DNA of 64,000 bases from Pyrocephalus nanus. Its lineage: Eukaryota; Chordata; Aves; Passeriformes; Tyrannidae. The position numbers were made by a program, and so were the translations under genes. Positions 34,931 through 46,700 of this stretch are shown here, in pieces; the first letter of the stretch is position 1, and each line of letters starts with the position of its first letter. The notes below the pieces were generated by a model. It was not told where the DNA came from and did not search any database. It saw only the letters and a list, made by a program, of their open reading frames with translations. Location: contig CM076262.1 of the NCBI GenBank assembly GCA_038380795.1, forward strand, positions 70,018,629-70,082,628. The letters are read 5' to 3'.

Positions 34931-36120
34931 TTCAGCACCTCTTCTACCTCCCATTTTAAGGCTCTGCCACCATCCCTCTTACCTGGTAACCTCCTGCTAT
35001 GTCAGTCCTGCAGCTGAGAGTTTTCCTCACAGGTCCCTCTCCCAAAATTCCTGCGTGGCCATCTAAGCCCCCTTAAACACCTTCCATCACAGGGAATACA
35101 AGTTGATCCTCCTATCCTGGATACTGTTTGTCCTGCAGCTGATTATATTAGTGGGTTCCATTCAACGACCCATTAATTTTCTCTGTCTTGTAGAACTGCT
35201 TAAGATCTCTGTTAGTGCTCATGGCCATTCAGGGGGTTATTATTACATGCACATGATTGTGTTCACCTAATCTTTCTCTTCTGAATAGCTGAGACAGAAA
35301 AAAAAGAAATGCTCTGCTGTAATGTGTTACTATTTGTGCTTGGAAACCACCTGGGACTGGTGCATAAAAGTTGGTTAAAGGCAGGGGAGCAACGAGGGAA
35401 ACTTGTTGCCCCATGTTGGAACCGCAGTCCGTTCACATTAAACTGGTGAATCATTAGCCTGCATTTTAAAGTTGATGATTTTAGAGTTGCAGAGCAGAAC
35501 CAATGGATTCATGGACATAATGAAAGCTCTCAAGGCAGGCTAAAAACTATTTGCCATTCTCTAATTATAAAAGTCAGTGGTGCAGTATAAACATGCCTTA
35601 GCATTAGTTTATCTATCTATCCTTCCATCCATCCATCCATCCATTCCAGCCTACTGGAAAAAGGTTTCTGGGTCCTGATGGAGAAGTAAGAAAGAAAGAA
35701 ACATGACTTATTTGCTTTGTATTTCTATGGGATTTGGCCAATATTCTTTTTGCCTCTTTCTCCTAAATTCTTTTGTGTATTGTAGAAGTCTTAGAAGAAA
35801 AAACCCAGCAGAAGTGTAAAATAGCCTTTCCTGTGTGTATGGCTTTTGAAACTGGTGGGGTTCAGTGTAGCAAAGAAGAGTAATTAACCAATTTTTTCCA
35901 GGGCTTTTTATTATCAGTGTGATAATTCAGTAGATAATCACTTAATTTTAATTGATGATTTCAAATTCTGGTAGGATCCAACGGGAGAAACATCAGATAA
36001 AGTGATTTAAAAAATTTCTAAAGAAAAAACAGAAGTGTGACGTGAAACAGTGACCTCTCCAAAAGCATATCATGATTCACTCTTACTGAAACACTGATTA
36101 TGCTTTCTCAGCTCTTTTTC
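34930..36120. other. Non-coding, start of the TMEM52B-ABCC9 interval
   Basis: No exon seen. A short (CCAT)n microsatellite lies at about 35620-35645. Confidence 0.5.
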
Positions 36121-36133
36121 TTTCTACACAAAG

Positions 36134-36359
36134 GACACCAGGATGCAATTTAAGAGAGCTCAACGTGATGAAGAGCGAGCTGCAAGCAAGCTTTTCAAAT
36201 ATGCTGCAAGAAATTAGGAAATCAGCTGTGCTTGGAAGGGAGAAAGAAATCCGTACAAATAATGGCAAATCAACAAGTTGTGATGAGAGCTTACCTTTCC
36301 ACATGGCAGGGAGGGAAATGAGGTGTGTCCTCTGTTTCTACCCAGGCCTGTCTCCTCAG
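36134..36359 (+). other. Unassigned exon-like open segment
   Basis: A 226-bp stretch is framed by a CTTTCTACACAAAG acceptor and a CAG|GTGAGT donor and stays open in one frame for 75 codons. The early part reads LRELNVMKSELQASFSNMLQ and looks helical, with heptad-like leucines. I do not recognise a family, and no partner exon was found. It may be a chance open frame, a decayed exon or a lineage-specific transcript. Confidence 0.25.
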
Positions 36360-36844
36360 GTGAGTCCGTGTCTTAACAGATGTGACCACCTAGAAACTAA
36401 TTTTTTATCACATATTTCCATCTTTCTCTTATATAGGTTTCCAGGTTGTGCTTTTTTTCCCCCTAAAAGTGGGAACTGCAGCTCTGGATTGCAGTGTAAT
36501 TGCTGTGGATAGGAGGTAAAGAGCAAGCAAAATTTGTTTACTGTGACACAAAGCTTTCCCCCTTCCTTCGAAACCAGCATCATCAAAGCCCTGCCAACAG
36601 CGTTCTGTCCCAGCACCTTTCCTGAGGGAGCAATCCCCAGACATAATCAGTTTTGGAGGTGCTTTTCCAGCCTTGGATGGTGGCTCCAGAAAGAGGATAG
36701 CAGTACCTTTCTTGTGGAAATAAAGGACCCACCCCTAGTGTCGGTGGCTCCCCGTGGAGGTAAAGGAGAGGTGTGGGAGAAATCCCTTTAATTTTGGAGT
36801 AAATTTTTGGAGATACATTTAATTTCTTTTTTGGAAGCTCGCCG

Positions 36845-36857
36845 CGCCATCTGGTGG
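36845..36857 (-). promoter_or_regulatory. CTCF-like core motif
   Basis: CGCCATCTGGTGG, read as CCACCAGATGGCG on the minus strand, fits the CCASCAGRKGGCR core consensus at every position. It lies between the divergent TMEM52B and ABCC9 genes. Motif match only. Confidence 0.55.
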
Positions 36858-37059
36858 AGCTGCCGAAACGCGGCAGGGGAAGGTAAAAGGCAACAAAAAA
36901 AGCTTTTCGTCCTGGCTCAAAACGTGACGGGAGGGAAAACACTCAGTGGGTTCCACACTCACAGCAAAGGATATCGGCGATATTATGCGCTCAGAGCTCT
37001 CCTTTCCAACTGTATGTACCAGCACATTCTTTCACGCTCACAGAAACTAAAAATATAGC

Positions 37060-40000
37060 TAAACTAAAAATATCCAGCAAAAAAAAAAAATTCTCAGTGC
37101 CAGCCGAGAAAGCTCCACGCTGAGGTCCCACTCCTTGAATCGCATCGCAGCCCCTGGAGCCTTTACCTCCCCCTGGTGTTTTATCATCTGCACCACCAAC
37201 ACCGGGTCTGGGTGCTTTCCTTCCCGAGGAAAGGTGATGGGATCCTCAGTCAGGAGCCCACCTCCAAAATTTGGACTCAGCCTGCAAAATTTGGCTGCTG
37301 CCACACAAGGGGATCCCACGCAGGAAAGGAGACCCTGGCTGTTTTTTCCCTCCCTGCAGCAGATCATCACCTGCACAGCCAGAGGTGGGCTGGGATGGAG
37401 GTGGGACAGGCTATTGCCTTGCCAAAATCGAGGTACTGCCATCATTTACAGCTCCACAATTTGTATACAGTCTCCAAGAATTGAATATACCCAGGGATTC
37501 ATCCCCTCAGAAAAGGAGCCAAGATGGGAAGCTGTTGCTGGCCATTTACCCCTCCCCGTGCACCCAACCACCTCGAACCCCAACACCGGGGCAGGGTGAT
37601 TTCCTTCCCCAGGGTTCTTCAGCCCTCAGCAGTCCCACAGCAGAAGGGTCCTCTGAGAGACCAGGGAAGGTATTCAGCTCCCTGATTTCCTCTGTCCCCG
37701 CAGCAGCTCTCCCAGTATTCCCTTTTGTGTCTTTGAAATTCCCGCTCCCGAGGCAATCCGTGCCAAGGACACACCGGGCCAGTCACAATGGGGTGTTTTT
37801 GTCATTTATTCCCAGTCAAGCTCACTCAGCTTCCAGTACAGTCCACCAAACGTGACATGGAGGGGGTAGAACACACAGTTTGGTCACACCCACATAGTTC
37901 TGGCCTTCCCCTACTATCCCTCTAACTGGGACAATAAAAACAAACAAACTAAACAGGCTGTATTTGTACACAGCAGATGTCAGATTTCAGGGTTGGTTAC
38001 TACAGGCAAATGAATTTAATATTCTCACATAAAAGAAGTTTCTTACAGTTTTGATGATTTGTTTTTCCAGTTTTCTATGCATTTTCCCAGCAGGGCTTGA
38101 GTATGACGACTTTTGGAATTACAGTCAGAGGTGGTAAGGGGTGTGGGAGAAGGAGTGTGTGAATTACTTAAGCCTAAAACCACCAGATAGACACTCTCAT
38201 TCTCCACGGGGTGAGAGAGTCATACCCAGGGGGGAATTAGTTCCCACTATCTTATATATCCAGTTTAGGATGAAAAGAACAATCCTCTGAAAATGTATTT
38301 TTCTCTCCAAAGGCCATGTAGGGAGCCTGGCCAACAAGCAGAGACACAAGAAATCAAATGTCTGCTATTTAATCCTGGGTGAGGCGAGTTCTGTGTTTAG
38401 TATCTAACTCCCCTTCCAGGCATTCACACTGAAATTAGACACCTAAACTCTTTATTTCTGGCTACTATGTGTCTGAAAGCCAAAATCTGCAAATGGGACT
38501 AAGAAATGTAGGTTCCTGGTTGAGTGGAATGGGAGAAAAGGAACCTAATCCCAGTTAAGTTCTGTCTTGGTTGGAGAGGGTTTAAAATCTGACTGGTGGG
38601 TTTGCTGGCTTAGAAATAGTGATGATTTTCTGGTCAACACACAATAATAGTCTGAATTGTCCAGTGGCAGCCTGGAGGACACAAATTCAATATAGCACAA
38701 CAAAAAGACAACAATTTTTTTCCCAGTTTCTCACACACAGACACACACACATAAAAAAAAAATCCAGTTTCATTGTAATCTATACTACAAGGGGACTTGT
38801 GGGTTTGGTAGAATTTAAATCATAATACAAAAAGTTTACATGATGATATTTAGGATGCAACTCCTCTGCCCTTGGAGGATGTGGAGATCTTGCATTGTTC
38901 TTGACAGCCTTGAAAAGCCCTCCAGTATTAAAAGAACAGCTCTTAGGTTTTGTAGGGTTTTTGAAGAAAAAAAAAGAATGCAATCCAAACCCTATGTATT
39001 TGGTTGCCAATGGGGCTGATTTTTAATTTTTTTTTTTTTCAATAAAACAACCTTTGTCAAACAACACAAACAAAACAGGAGGTTTGAAAAGTTCTGTTTT
39101 GTGCAGGATCTGTCTTGGCACGTAGGTTTGGCCAAGATTAGGAGCTACCAAGGCAAACTGTGGGGCCTCTGATGTGCAGTTGTCCCTCAAGGATCAGAGG
39201 GTTTGTAAATCCCTGCTCCAGTCCTGTGGCTTTGTTCACCTTTTATAGTGATGAACTCTGAGGTCTGGGGTTTTCTCGTCGTTCTCCATATAGAGTCCTC
39301 AGTGCTGCTCAGGTTGCTCTGTTGAAATTTTGCTGTATATATTTTCCACAACATTTTTCCCCATAGAAACCAGGAGTAATCGCTTTTAAGGAAGCTGTGG
39401 AAAATATTTCAAATAATACCGAGATTCTGTTGCTTCCCCCCCTCCACTCTTAATCACAATAAATATTTAAATGGGACAGGGAAGTTATTCAAAGACCAGG
39501 CTGCATTTTCCATTACATTAAAAAAAAAAAAAAAAAAGAAAAAAAAAGAAAGAAAATTAGGTCTTTGCTAATTCATTATCATTTTCTTGGTAGATCCACT
39601 ATTATTTTCTTAGATACAGCGAGCAAAGTGTAATTAAAAAAAATATAGCAAACTTTCCTTTTTTATATAGGTAAGTGTAAGTAAAATTAATCTTGCAGCT
39701 GTGTCAGTCTGATCTTTTTATGTGATGGCACGAGAACTGACACAGCTCTGTGGGGCTTCTGTCACTGTGACAAATTTAGAAGTAAAATAAAGACTCGACA
39801 GTCCATACAACTTATATCATTTACTCTAAATATTTGTTTACATTGCTACGTTAGCATAAAGCCCTGGTGTAAATTATATAAGTCGAGGAATTTGTCCCCA
39901 CTTTCTCAGCACAATATCCATGTTTACTCTGAAATAGCTGCTTTGGTATTCACAGTTCAAACAAAATCACCTGTGAAGTGATGGCGATTTCAGCTCTTCC

Positions 40001-40550
40001 CCTAAGAAATGGGAAAGACTGGGGGCCTGCAAGCAGCCACCTGAGTTTGGAGGATAAGTGGGAGCTCATTACGAGCCAACGCCTTCATTGCTTGTCTTGG
40101 AATGCCACAAGGAACGCGTAAAGGGAGACCTGAATTGGTGCACAGTGTGGAAAATGGCAGAGCAAGCTGTTGTCAGCTGGGACTGGAGCAGCCTTGCTGG
40201 GTTAACGCTGCCCAGAGTGCAGCCACCTTTCCCTCCTGATTAATGGGTTAAATAAACCAGGACGATCCAGGTGGAGAGTGCTCAGCCAGGACCTGTGGCA
40301 GATTGACCCAGACTGCAGCAGCTCTTGGGTCATTTTCCTCACACTGGCGAGGAATTTGTGAAAATCCGAATTTATGAAAACCTTTTCCCACTGACGCTAC
40401 TCCTTCGCCGTTTTGGTTCCCTTGGGATTGGCCGGCCAGGCTGCTGTGAAACCCACCACAGCGTGGTGGGTTTTGCGGAGCCAAAATTCAGCATTTTCAT
40501 TGAGATCTGCTTAGGATTTTTTTGCATCCCCCCTCCCTCCACGAGGCCAT
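37060..40550. other. Non-coding, middle of the TMEM52B-ABCC9 interval
   Basis: No supported exon. A similar 'ccaacaccggg...gggtg.tttccttccc' phrase appears at about 37195-37230 and again at about 37578-37615, suggesting a local duplication. Poly(A) lies at 39520-39545. Confidence 0.5.
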
Positions 40551-40559
40551 CAGGTGAAG

Positions 40560-40930
40560 CGGCTTCTGCCTTTCCGCTGCCCATCCGCCATGGTCACATA
40601 TCCCCCTTTCTCGAGGGTCACCAGCCCACGGAGGGACCCCCCCGGCCGCCGGTGAGTGCCCCGCGGGGACGGGCAGGGGCGGCGGAGGGGTGGAGCATCC
40701 TTCCCTGGGTCCTTCCCCGCATCCCTCTCCTCATCCTCCTCTGCATCCCTCCCCACATCCCTCCCTGCATCCCTCCCGCCATTTCTCCCCGCATCCCTGC
40801 GGATCCTCCTCTCGTCCCTGCCCCGATCCCTCGGTGCTTCCCTCCCCACATCCCTCCCCGCATCCCTTCCCTCTCCGGCTCGGGGTGATGTCGGTCGGTA
40901 GCGGAATTCTCGTCTCTTCTGGAGTCTGAC
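40560..40930 (+). promoter_or_regulatory. CpG-rich patch with a strong splice donor; possible distal ABCC9 first exon
   Basis: CpG density rises sharply (ggccgccg, ccccgcgggg, ggcggcgg) and a consensus donor GCCGCCG|GTGAGT occurs at 40651/40652 on the plus strand, the direction of ABCC9. The ABCC9 start-codon exon has a 5' acceptor and therefore needs an upstream non-coding exon. This is one candidate. Confidence 0.4.
40720..40870 (+). repeat. Pyrimidine-rich 12-bp minisatellite (GCATCCCTCCCC)n
   Basis: Around ten imperfect copies of a GCATCCCTCCCC-type unit lie directly downstream of the CpG-rich donor. The strand is almost entirely C/T. The long open frames crossing it on both strands are repeat artefacts. 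Confidence 0.85.
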
Positions 40931-40999
40931 GTGGGAAAACTGGTGACGTGTTGTACCTGAGGATCGGCCTGTGGTTGTTTCCGCTCACTTAAAGGTCCA

Positions 41000-42050
41000 A
41001 ACATACCCTAAAACATTTCGAATTCCCGTAATTACCTCCCCCCCTCCTCCTTTCCCCCCCGTTTCCCTTCCCTCACCCCCAGCAAATCGAAAAGCTCTGA
41101 TGCAAAATACCCTTTCAGATCAGAGCTGAGAGTGTTCTGGCGTTCAAGAGCTTTTCATTTTTCTTAATCCTTTTTTTTTTTTTTTTTTAAAAAAAAGGCA
41201 TTTCAAAACATTTTAGCTTGTCATGTGGAGGAATGAAAGTGCTCCCTTTAGAGACAGCAAAATGAAACGTGCTGGTTGATTCCACGTTCACTTTGCCTTC
41301 TTCTTCTTTTTTTTTTTTTTTTTTCCTTCCTGTTTAGACAATTTTGTGGAAATGGCAGAACTGAATTAAATGATGAAGTTTAATAGACAGAAATAAACAA
41401 AATTTTCATGTTTTGGTAAAGAAAATTGTGACCATAAATGTTACTGATTATATGTATTTTCAAAAATATCACCTGACCATGCTATTTCAGAGGATGATTA
41501 GGTGGGTTAAATATTTTTTTTTCATTAAATCTTATTTAACAAGACATAGACACATAGCAGAGCTTAGAAACTTTCAATCAACAACCTTTTTTTCCCCTAA
41601 AGCACTGAACTTTAATACATGGAAAAGGAAACAAATAAAAGAAAGGGGGAGGGAAGTAAATGCAATAAAAGATTTCGAGCCCTGTGAAGGACTGTTGAGG
41701 ACTGTCTCAGTTATGCTGTGTTGATGCTTCAAGTAAAAGGGAGATAACAAAAGATGCTCATTTCCTCTAGATCTGAGGTTTCTGATTTCTCATCCCTACA
41801 ACAGCCAGGTAAGAAACATCAGAGAGAAAGGAGCAGTCTTGGCTTGCCAAGATTCTGATGTCCTGCAGTGTTTGGCCTCAGCCATCCAGCCCCATCCTCA
41901 TCCCAGAGCTCACTGTAACCCCACTCATGGCAGGGAAACATCTTTCCCCTCAATCCATTGCAAAATCCTTTGCTCTTTGGTGATCTGGATGCAACCCCTG
42001 GATCCTGCAAGGTTTAAGTGAACTCTGTCCCAAGAGCCTCCAGCTCTAGA
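41000..42050. other. Non-coding stretch
   Basis: Poly(T) runs at 41170-41190 and 41305-41325; no exon seen. Confidence 0.5.
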
Positions 42051-42064
42051 GGACAAGTCCAAGG

Positions 42065-42119
42065 AATTGGACTTGATGATCCTTGTGATCCCTCCAGCCC
42101 AGGATGTTCCATGATTCCA
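42065..42119 (+). repeat. CR1 LINE 3' tail fragment
   Basis: 'attggacttgatgatccttg' followed by 'ccctccagcccagg' and 'ccatgattcca' is a CR1 terminus. Confidence 0.8.
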
Positions 42120-42949
42120 AGAGTGTCCTGTGAGGCTCCACAAGCCCCAGACCTTTGCAGTTCGTGCCCTGGAGTTTTAGGGCTCGAGTCATGATGGAAA
42201 AACCATGAATCTTGGTCCATCTTTGATGGCACTGAAATAAAATGAGCAAACAAACCAACTGACTGCATGTAGGTCCTCTCAGGACTTCTTTCTCACTAAA
42301 TGAACATCCACCAAGTGTTTTTCAGCTGAAAAAATATCCCATGTAGAAAAAGGGCTGTTGTATTGAAAACTGTGTTCTTGGTGAGAGCAATCAAATGAGT
42401 TTGGAACTTCATTGCAAGTTTTAAAAAAGCTGCTTCGAAAGAAGCAGATCGGTGTGATCAGAAAGTGGGATTTGGTCTATCTTTGAAGCAGAAGAGCTGG
42501 AGGGATTTAGGTAAGTAATAACCTAAGTAAAATATCTGAGTGGGCTTTTTTTTGCTCAGTGTGGTGGAAGACATGCAAAATTGTGCTGGTAAATTCCAAT
42601 TATCCAAGCTCAATTCAAAAGAAATCCCAAGCTGAGTCTCTGCAAGCCTGCCAGAAGTTAAACTACCTTAGCTAAATGAGTTACTTCAGAGTAGCCATCT
42701 GCTAATAGCCCATGTGCTGCAACACAGCCTCTTGGAGTCTTAGAGAGGGGAAAAATGAAAATAAAAGCAAGCAGAAGAAATCCCAGGGGACTGCAGCTTC
42801 AGGAGGCGAAAAATCGGTGCTTTTTGCTTGCCTGTCTCTTCCCAGTTTCCTGCCCCCTCCAGCGCCTGAGAAAGACAAGAAGAGTTTGTGCACTTTGGAA
42901 ACTCGATAGGAGGCAGCAGCTGATCTTCCCATCACCAGCCTAAAAATAC

Positions 42950-43073
42950 TTCCACTCCGGGGCTCGGAGCAGCTTCACTAAGTGGAGGAAAATCCTGCCA
43001 TCGGGATGATATTGATCACATAGCAGAGCCGAGTGACAGTTTGGGTTGGTATTTGGGGTTTGTGTTGCCAAAG
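42950..43073 (+). promoter_or_regulatory. Second candidate ABCC9 5' non-coding exon
   Basis: A segment with scattered CpGs ('ctccggggctcggagc') ends in a strong donor, CCAAAG|GTAAGC, at 43073/43074. A MEF2-like CTAAAAATAC word lies just upstream, near 42941. The orientation and the distance of about 7.5 kb to the ABCC9 start-codon exon are compatible with a first exon; unproven. Confidence 0.3.
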
Positions 43074-43285
43074 GTAAGCGGCAGAGTTCCTTCTAACACT
43101 CAGCAACCAACCGGGGCATGCGATGACCCTCCCCCATTATCTCGCACTAACCACCTCCTCCTCCTTCCCTTTATATCTCTGGGACAGGGCTGCTCCTCGT
43201 TCTTTCCTGGGATTACAACTCCAATCTCTTTTTCCTTTTCCTTTTTCATTCGCAGGCGTTCTCAGTCTTTACTGTCTCCTCCTGC

Positions 43286-43289
<4 letters not shown>

Positions 43290-43320
<31 letters not shown>

Positions 43321-43347
43321 CTGTTCACAGGGTTATGTTTGTGGTTT

Positions 43348-43380
<33 letters not shown>
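43290..43380 (+). repeat. Two long poly(T) tracts
   Basis: Runs of about 27 and 29 T at 43290-43316 and 43351-43379, separated by a 'gctgctgttcacagg' spacer. Confidence 0.9.
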
Positions 43381-43384
<4 letters not shown>

Positions 43385-43591
43385 GTCCTGTCTTGGCATG
43401 TGAAGTGGAGGGTTTTAGGAGCGGCAGGGCAGGGTAGCACGCTGGTGTTGTGTGGAGAAACTTAAACCAAAAAAGAGAAAAGAAAGCGATGTGTTAGACC
43501 CGTGAGACCACTGCAGATGTTTGTGTGAGATGCTCTGCAGTGCCAACAGCCCGTTTAGCACCGCTGCTGCTGTGATCTTCGCTGTGTTCGG

Positions 43592-43664
43592 AGCCTGATC
43601 CAAAAAATCCTCCCGAAGTCAATGAGATTCTTTGCATTGACTTCAGCAACGTTTGGATCAGGCT
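43592..43664. repeat. 73-bp palindromic hairpin element
   Basis: The left arm AGCCTGATCCAAA (43592-43604) is perfectly complementary to TTTGGATCAGGCT (43652-43664). Inside it GAAGTCAATG (43615-43624) pairs with CATTGACTTC (43635-43644). I associate this GATCCAAA/GAAGTCAATG palindrome with an old dispersed foldback repeat of amniote genomes; the family name is not certain. Confidence 0.75.
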
Positions 43665-43759
43665 GCTGGTTTACGGCAGCGAGCGATGCGAATGCTGACA
43701 GGCACCAGAGGTAATTCATCACTGCAGGGCCCAGGGTAGCTGGGACAGTGCTCAGCAAG

Positions 43760-46700
43760 GAAGAGGGGTCTGTCTAGAAGGGGTGGTCACAGCTTAAAGA
43801 GGAATAAAAAGGAAATGGGGTTTTGTGTAGGATCATTTTTTTTATAAAAGCAGGTTTTGGAGGGGGCGGCGCGTTTTGCCAGAACTCTTTGCAAGCGATG
43901 CACGGACTGTAGATCACACAGGCTGAGTTAGGTCCAGTGCTTTTAGGAGGGTAAGAAGGACAAACTAGAAGGTTTCAACCCAGAAAGGAAAAAAAAAAAA
44001 AAGGTTCAGAGCACTCACCTAAAATCTGTGGCAAACCTCAGAGTTAGGCCTTGTGTTGTGTCTGTTCAAACCTACAAATTCATAATTTGTCCTTAGCTGA
44101 AATTCACTCTGTGAAATTCAAGAAGGAAATCAAAATTCTTGCTTTTATAATGACTGGTTGATTCAGAGGACAAGAACTTCTGTATAACTGGGAGTACTTT
44201 CTCAATCCTGCACCTATATGCATACACATGTCTGTCTCTCTATATAGACATTTATATGTGCATATACAGGCATATAATGCATATCATATGTAAGACCAAA
44301 ATGAAATTCGACCTGAACTGAGACACAAATATGCTCTGTAAACTGATCTCTCTTAATTAGGAAGTGCAGCTACCAATCCATGTATTTTTTTTTAAATAAC
44401 GGGCAACAGAACCACTGCAATAAATGTTTTTCAAAATATTTTTATTCCCCCAAGGAAGCTCCACCTGAGGAGTGTATTTATACTCTTTTCTTTATAGTCA
44501 TAAGTATCTTGCAGAGCATGACGAACAGAGGTATAATCCAGGTGAGTTGAAACTCTTGAATGTGAAGATTTTTTTAAGTCCACTTTTAAAAGACCCTTAA
44601 GGTAGTTAAAATGTCTTTCACTAGAATTCTTATAGCTTTGTACTTGGTGAGGATGCCAGGATGCTCTCATAATTTTAATGGAAATTCAGATTGTCTACCG
44701 TTTTTCCATTGTCTTCCTCACAACTGCTTGTGGAAAATATATCTCACGAACTGGCTTAGTGCCCTGAGAATCCCCATTTGTGCTTGTAAAAATGATATTT
44801 GTGAGTGTTTAGGTTCAGTGTTATGTCATTTTCATGTTTACTACTTTGACCTATTTTTCTGTCTTCCCAAAACCTCTGTCTTCTTCACAGTTAATCACTT
44901 TTTTTTTTTTTTTTACTGTTTTTCTGTTATCTTCTGACTATATCTGTACACACCTTTGCCCAAACCCAGGAAGTCTCAACTTGCCAGTGATGGGGATTTT
45001 AGCACAAAAACCTAAATGCTTAAAGGACACAAGGTTTTTTAGCAGTTTCATTGCAGGGTGAACTGCTGTTCAGATAGTTCACATCCTCATTAAACCAAAC
45101 CAACAGGGAATCAGAGTCCCAGATGATGCAAAGGAGGGCTGAGAATTGCCTTCCACTGGCACCCACATGGGCCCATCCTCCTGATTGTTCTTTCCATTCC
45201 CCCCCCCCCTGCTCCCCAGGAAGTTTTGCTGGTGGCTTTAGCTCCTATGTGACTGTTCAGCAAAGGCCATTTTTCAAAGGGAGGAAGAAAAGCCACCTCT
45301 GAGAATTTCTGATGAGTTGTAGAGTTCATAAAGATGTGAGTTAAAGTGAGTCATTTGCCAATAACTTCAAAGGGCAAAGGCCTGCCAGCCTACAAGTGTT
45401 AAAACCAAAACTTACCTGGTACTTGGCACCCCTACTGAAGAATTTAGCTGGGACCCTCAGGTAGCACAAGTTATCAGATGATCTTTATCACATTACTGCA
45501 TTTTCTCTGACTGAAATGACAGATTTAACCTGGCATACTTGACAACATTATTATAAAGTGCAGCAAATTTTTACATTCCTGCTGTAATTAGCATTGAAGC
45601 AAACATCTTGTGATGTACCCACTTCAGTGTAATCACCCCAGCATAACTTGTTGACCTACCATATTCTAAAGAAAGAGAATTTATCTCTGGGAAAGCCATT
45701 TTTTTGGTAATAACTATGAACAATGTTGTCATGAAATGAGTATGTGAGGATCTCAACAGCTACTCTGAAAGGCTGTTACTGCCTGACAAATATTAGTGGT
45801 CAGTAACTGCAGATGACCATCAGATTTCGGAATAACTTGCTCCCCTTTCACCTTTTCTCTCCTGAATGTTCCTGTTTGGGTTATCCATTTTATTGCTTTC
45901 ATGTGGCAGTTGGATTGCTCCCATTTTTTGCAGCCCCTGCTCTTTGCCAGTCAGAGCCATCTGCTTGCAGGGAAGCCTTCAGCTCCAAAGGTTCCCACCT
46001 GAGCATGAGCTCAGAGCAAAGATCTTTGTAAATCCACACGAGGAGGAGAGGCCTTTGCTTTCCAGTGACTTCCCCCTTCCTTTGGGACACACAGATAAAG
46101 ATTTGCTAAGAAACTGGTAGACATTTCTCCACTGTCATGCCTTGTTCTTGTGGCCCTGCATGAGCCAACTTTGGAACTGAAGTATGGCAACTGCAACAGC
46201 TCAGCACTGGTGTTGATCTTGCTGTGAGCAGGGCTTCTTATTTTGGGAATTGGCACCAGAGGGATTAAGACTGTTAATTTTGAGACTAGAATAATATTTG
46301 TGTGGCTCTCTGCCAGACTGTGAGCCTGCAGTGCAGCAGGCTGCTGAGGGTGACAAAACCACCTGGCTTTGCTGCTTAATTCATCTGAGCACAGTTCCAG
46401 GAAGGCTGGCTTTGTGCTGCTGCTGGTGTTCCCAAGGAAAGGCTCTTGGCAGGTGTGGGAGGGCAGGGGCTGCTACAGAGCATGATACCCTCTCTCAGTT
46501 GCAGCATTAACTGCTTTTATCCCTTCCACCCCTTGACAACAGAAATCTCTTCAAATTTCTCCTCATGCACCCCTGCAGCCCTGTTTTTGCTCTGATATCT
46601 CCCTGCATCCTCTCTGTGGCCTAAAAAACCTATCTCCTCATCTTTGGTGAGGAGAAAAATCCCCTTTGGCTGCAGGGTAGGAAACCCTAAGTCAGCTCTG

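Noticed and set aside
37271..37855. 194-codon plus-strand open frame
   Set aside because: No domain, no splice context and overlapping open frames in other phases; composition is proline/serine-rich from GC-rich non-coding DNA.
40325..40888. 187-codon plus-strand open frame, with companion frames on both strands
   Set aside because: The C-terminal half is produced by the C/T-rich 12-bp minisatellite and the first half has no recognisable domain; six-frame openness over a repeat is expected.
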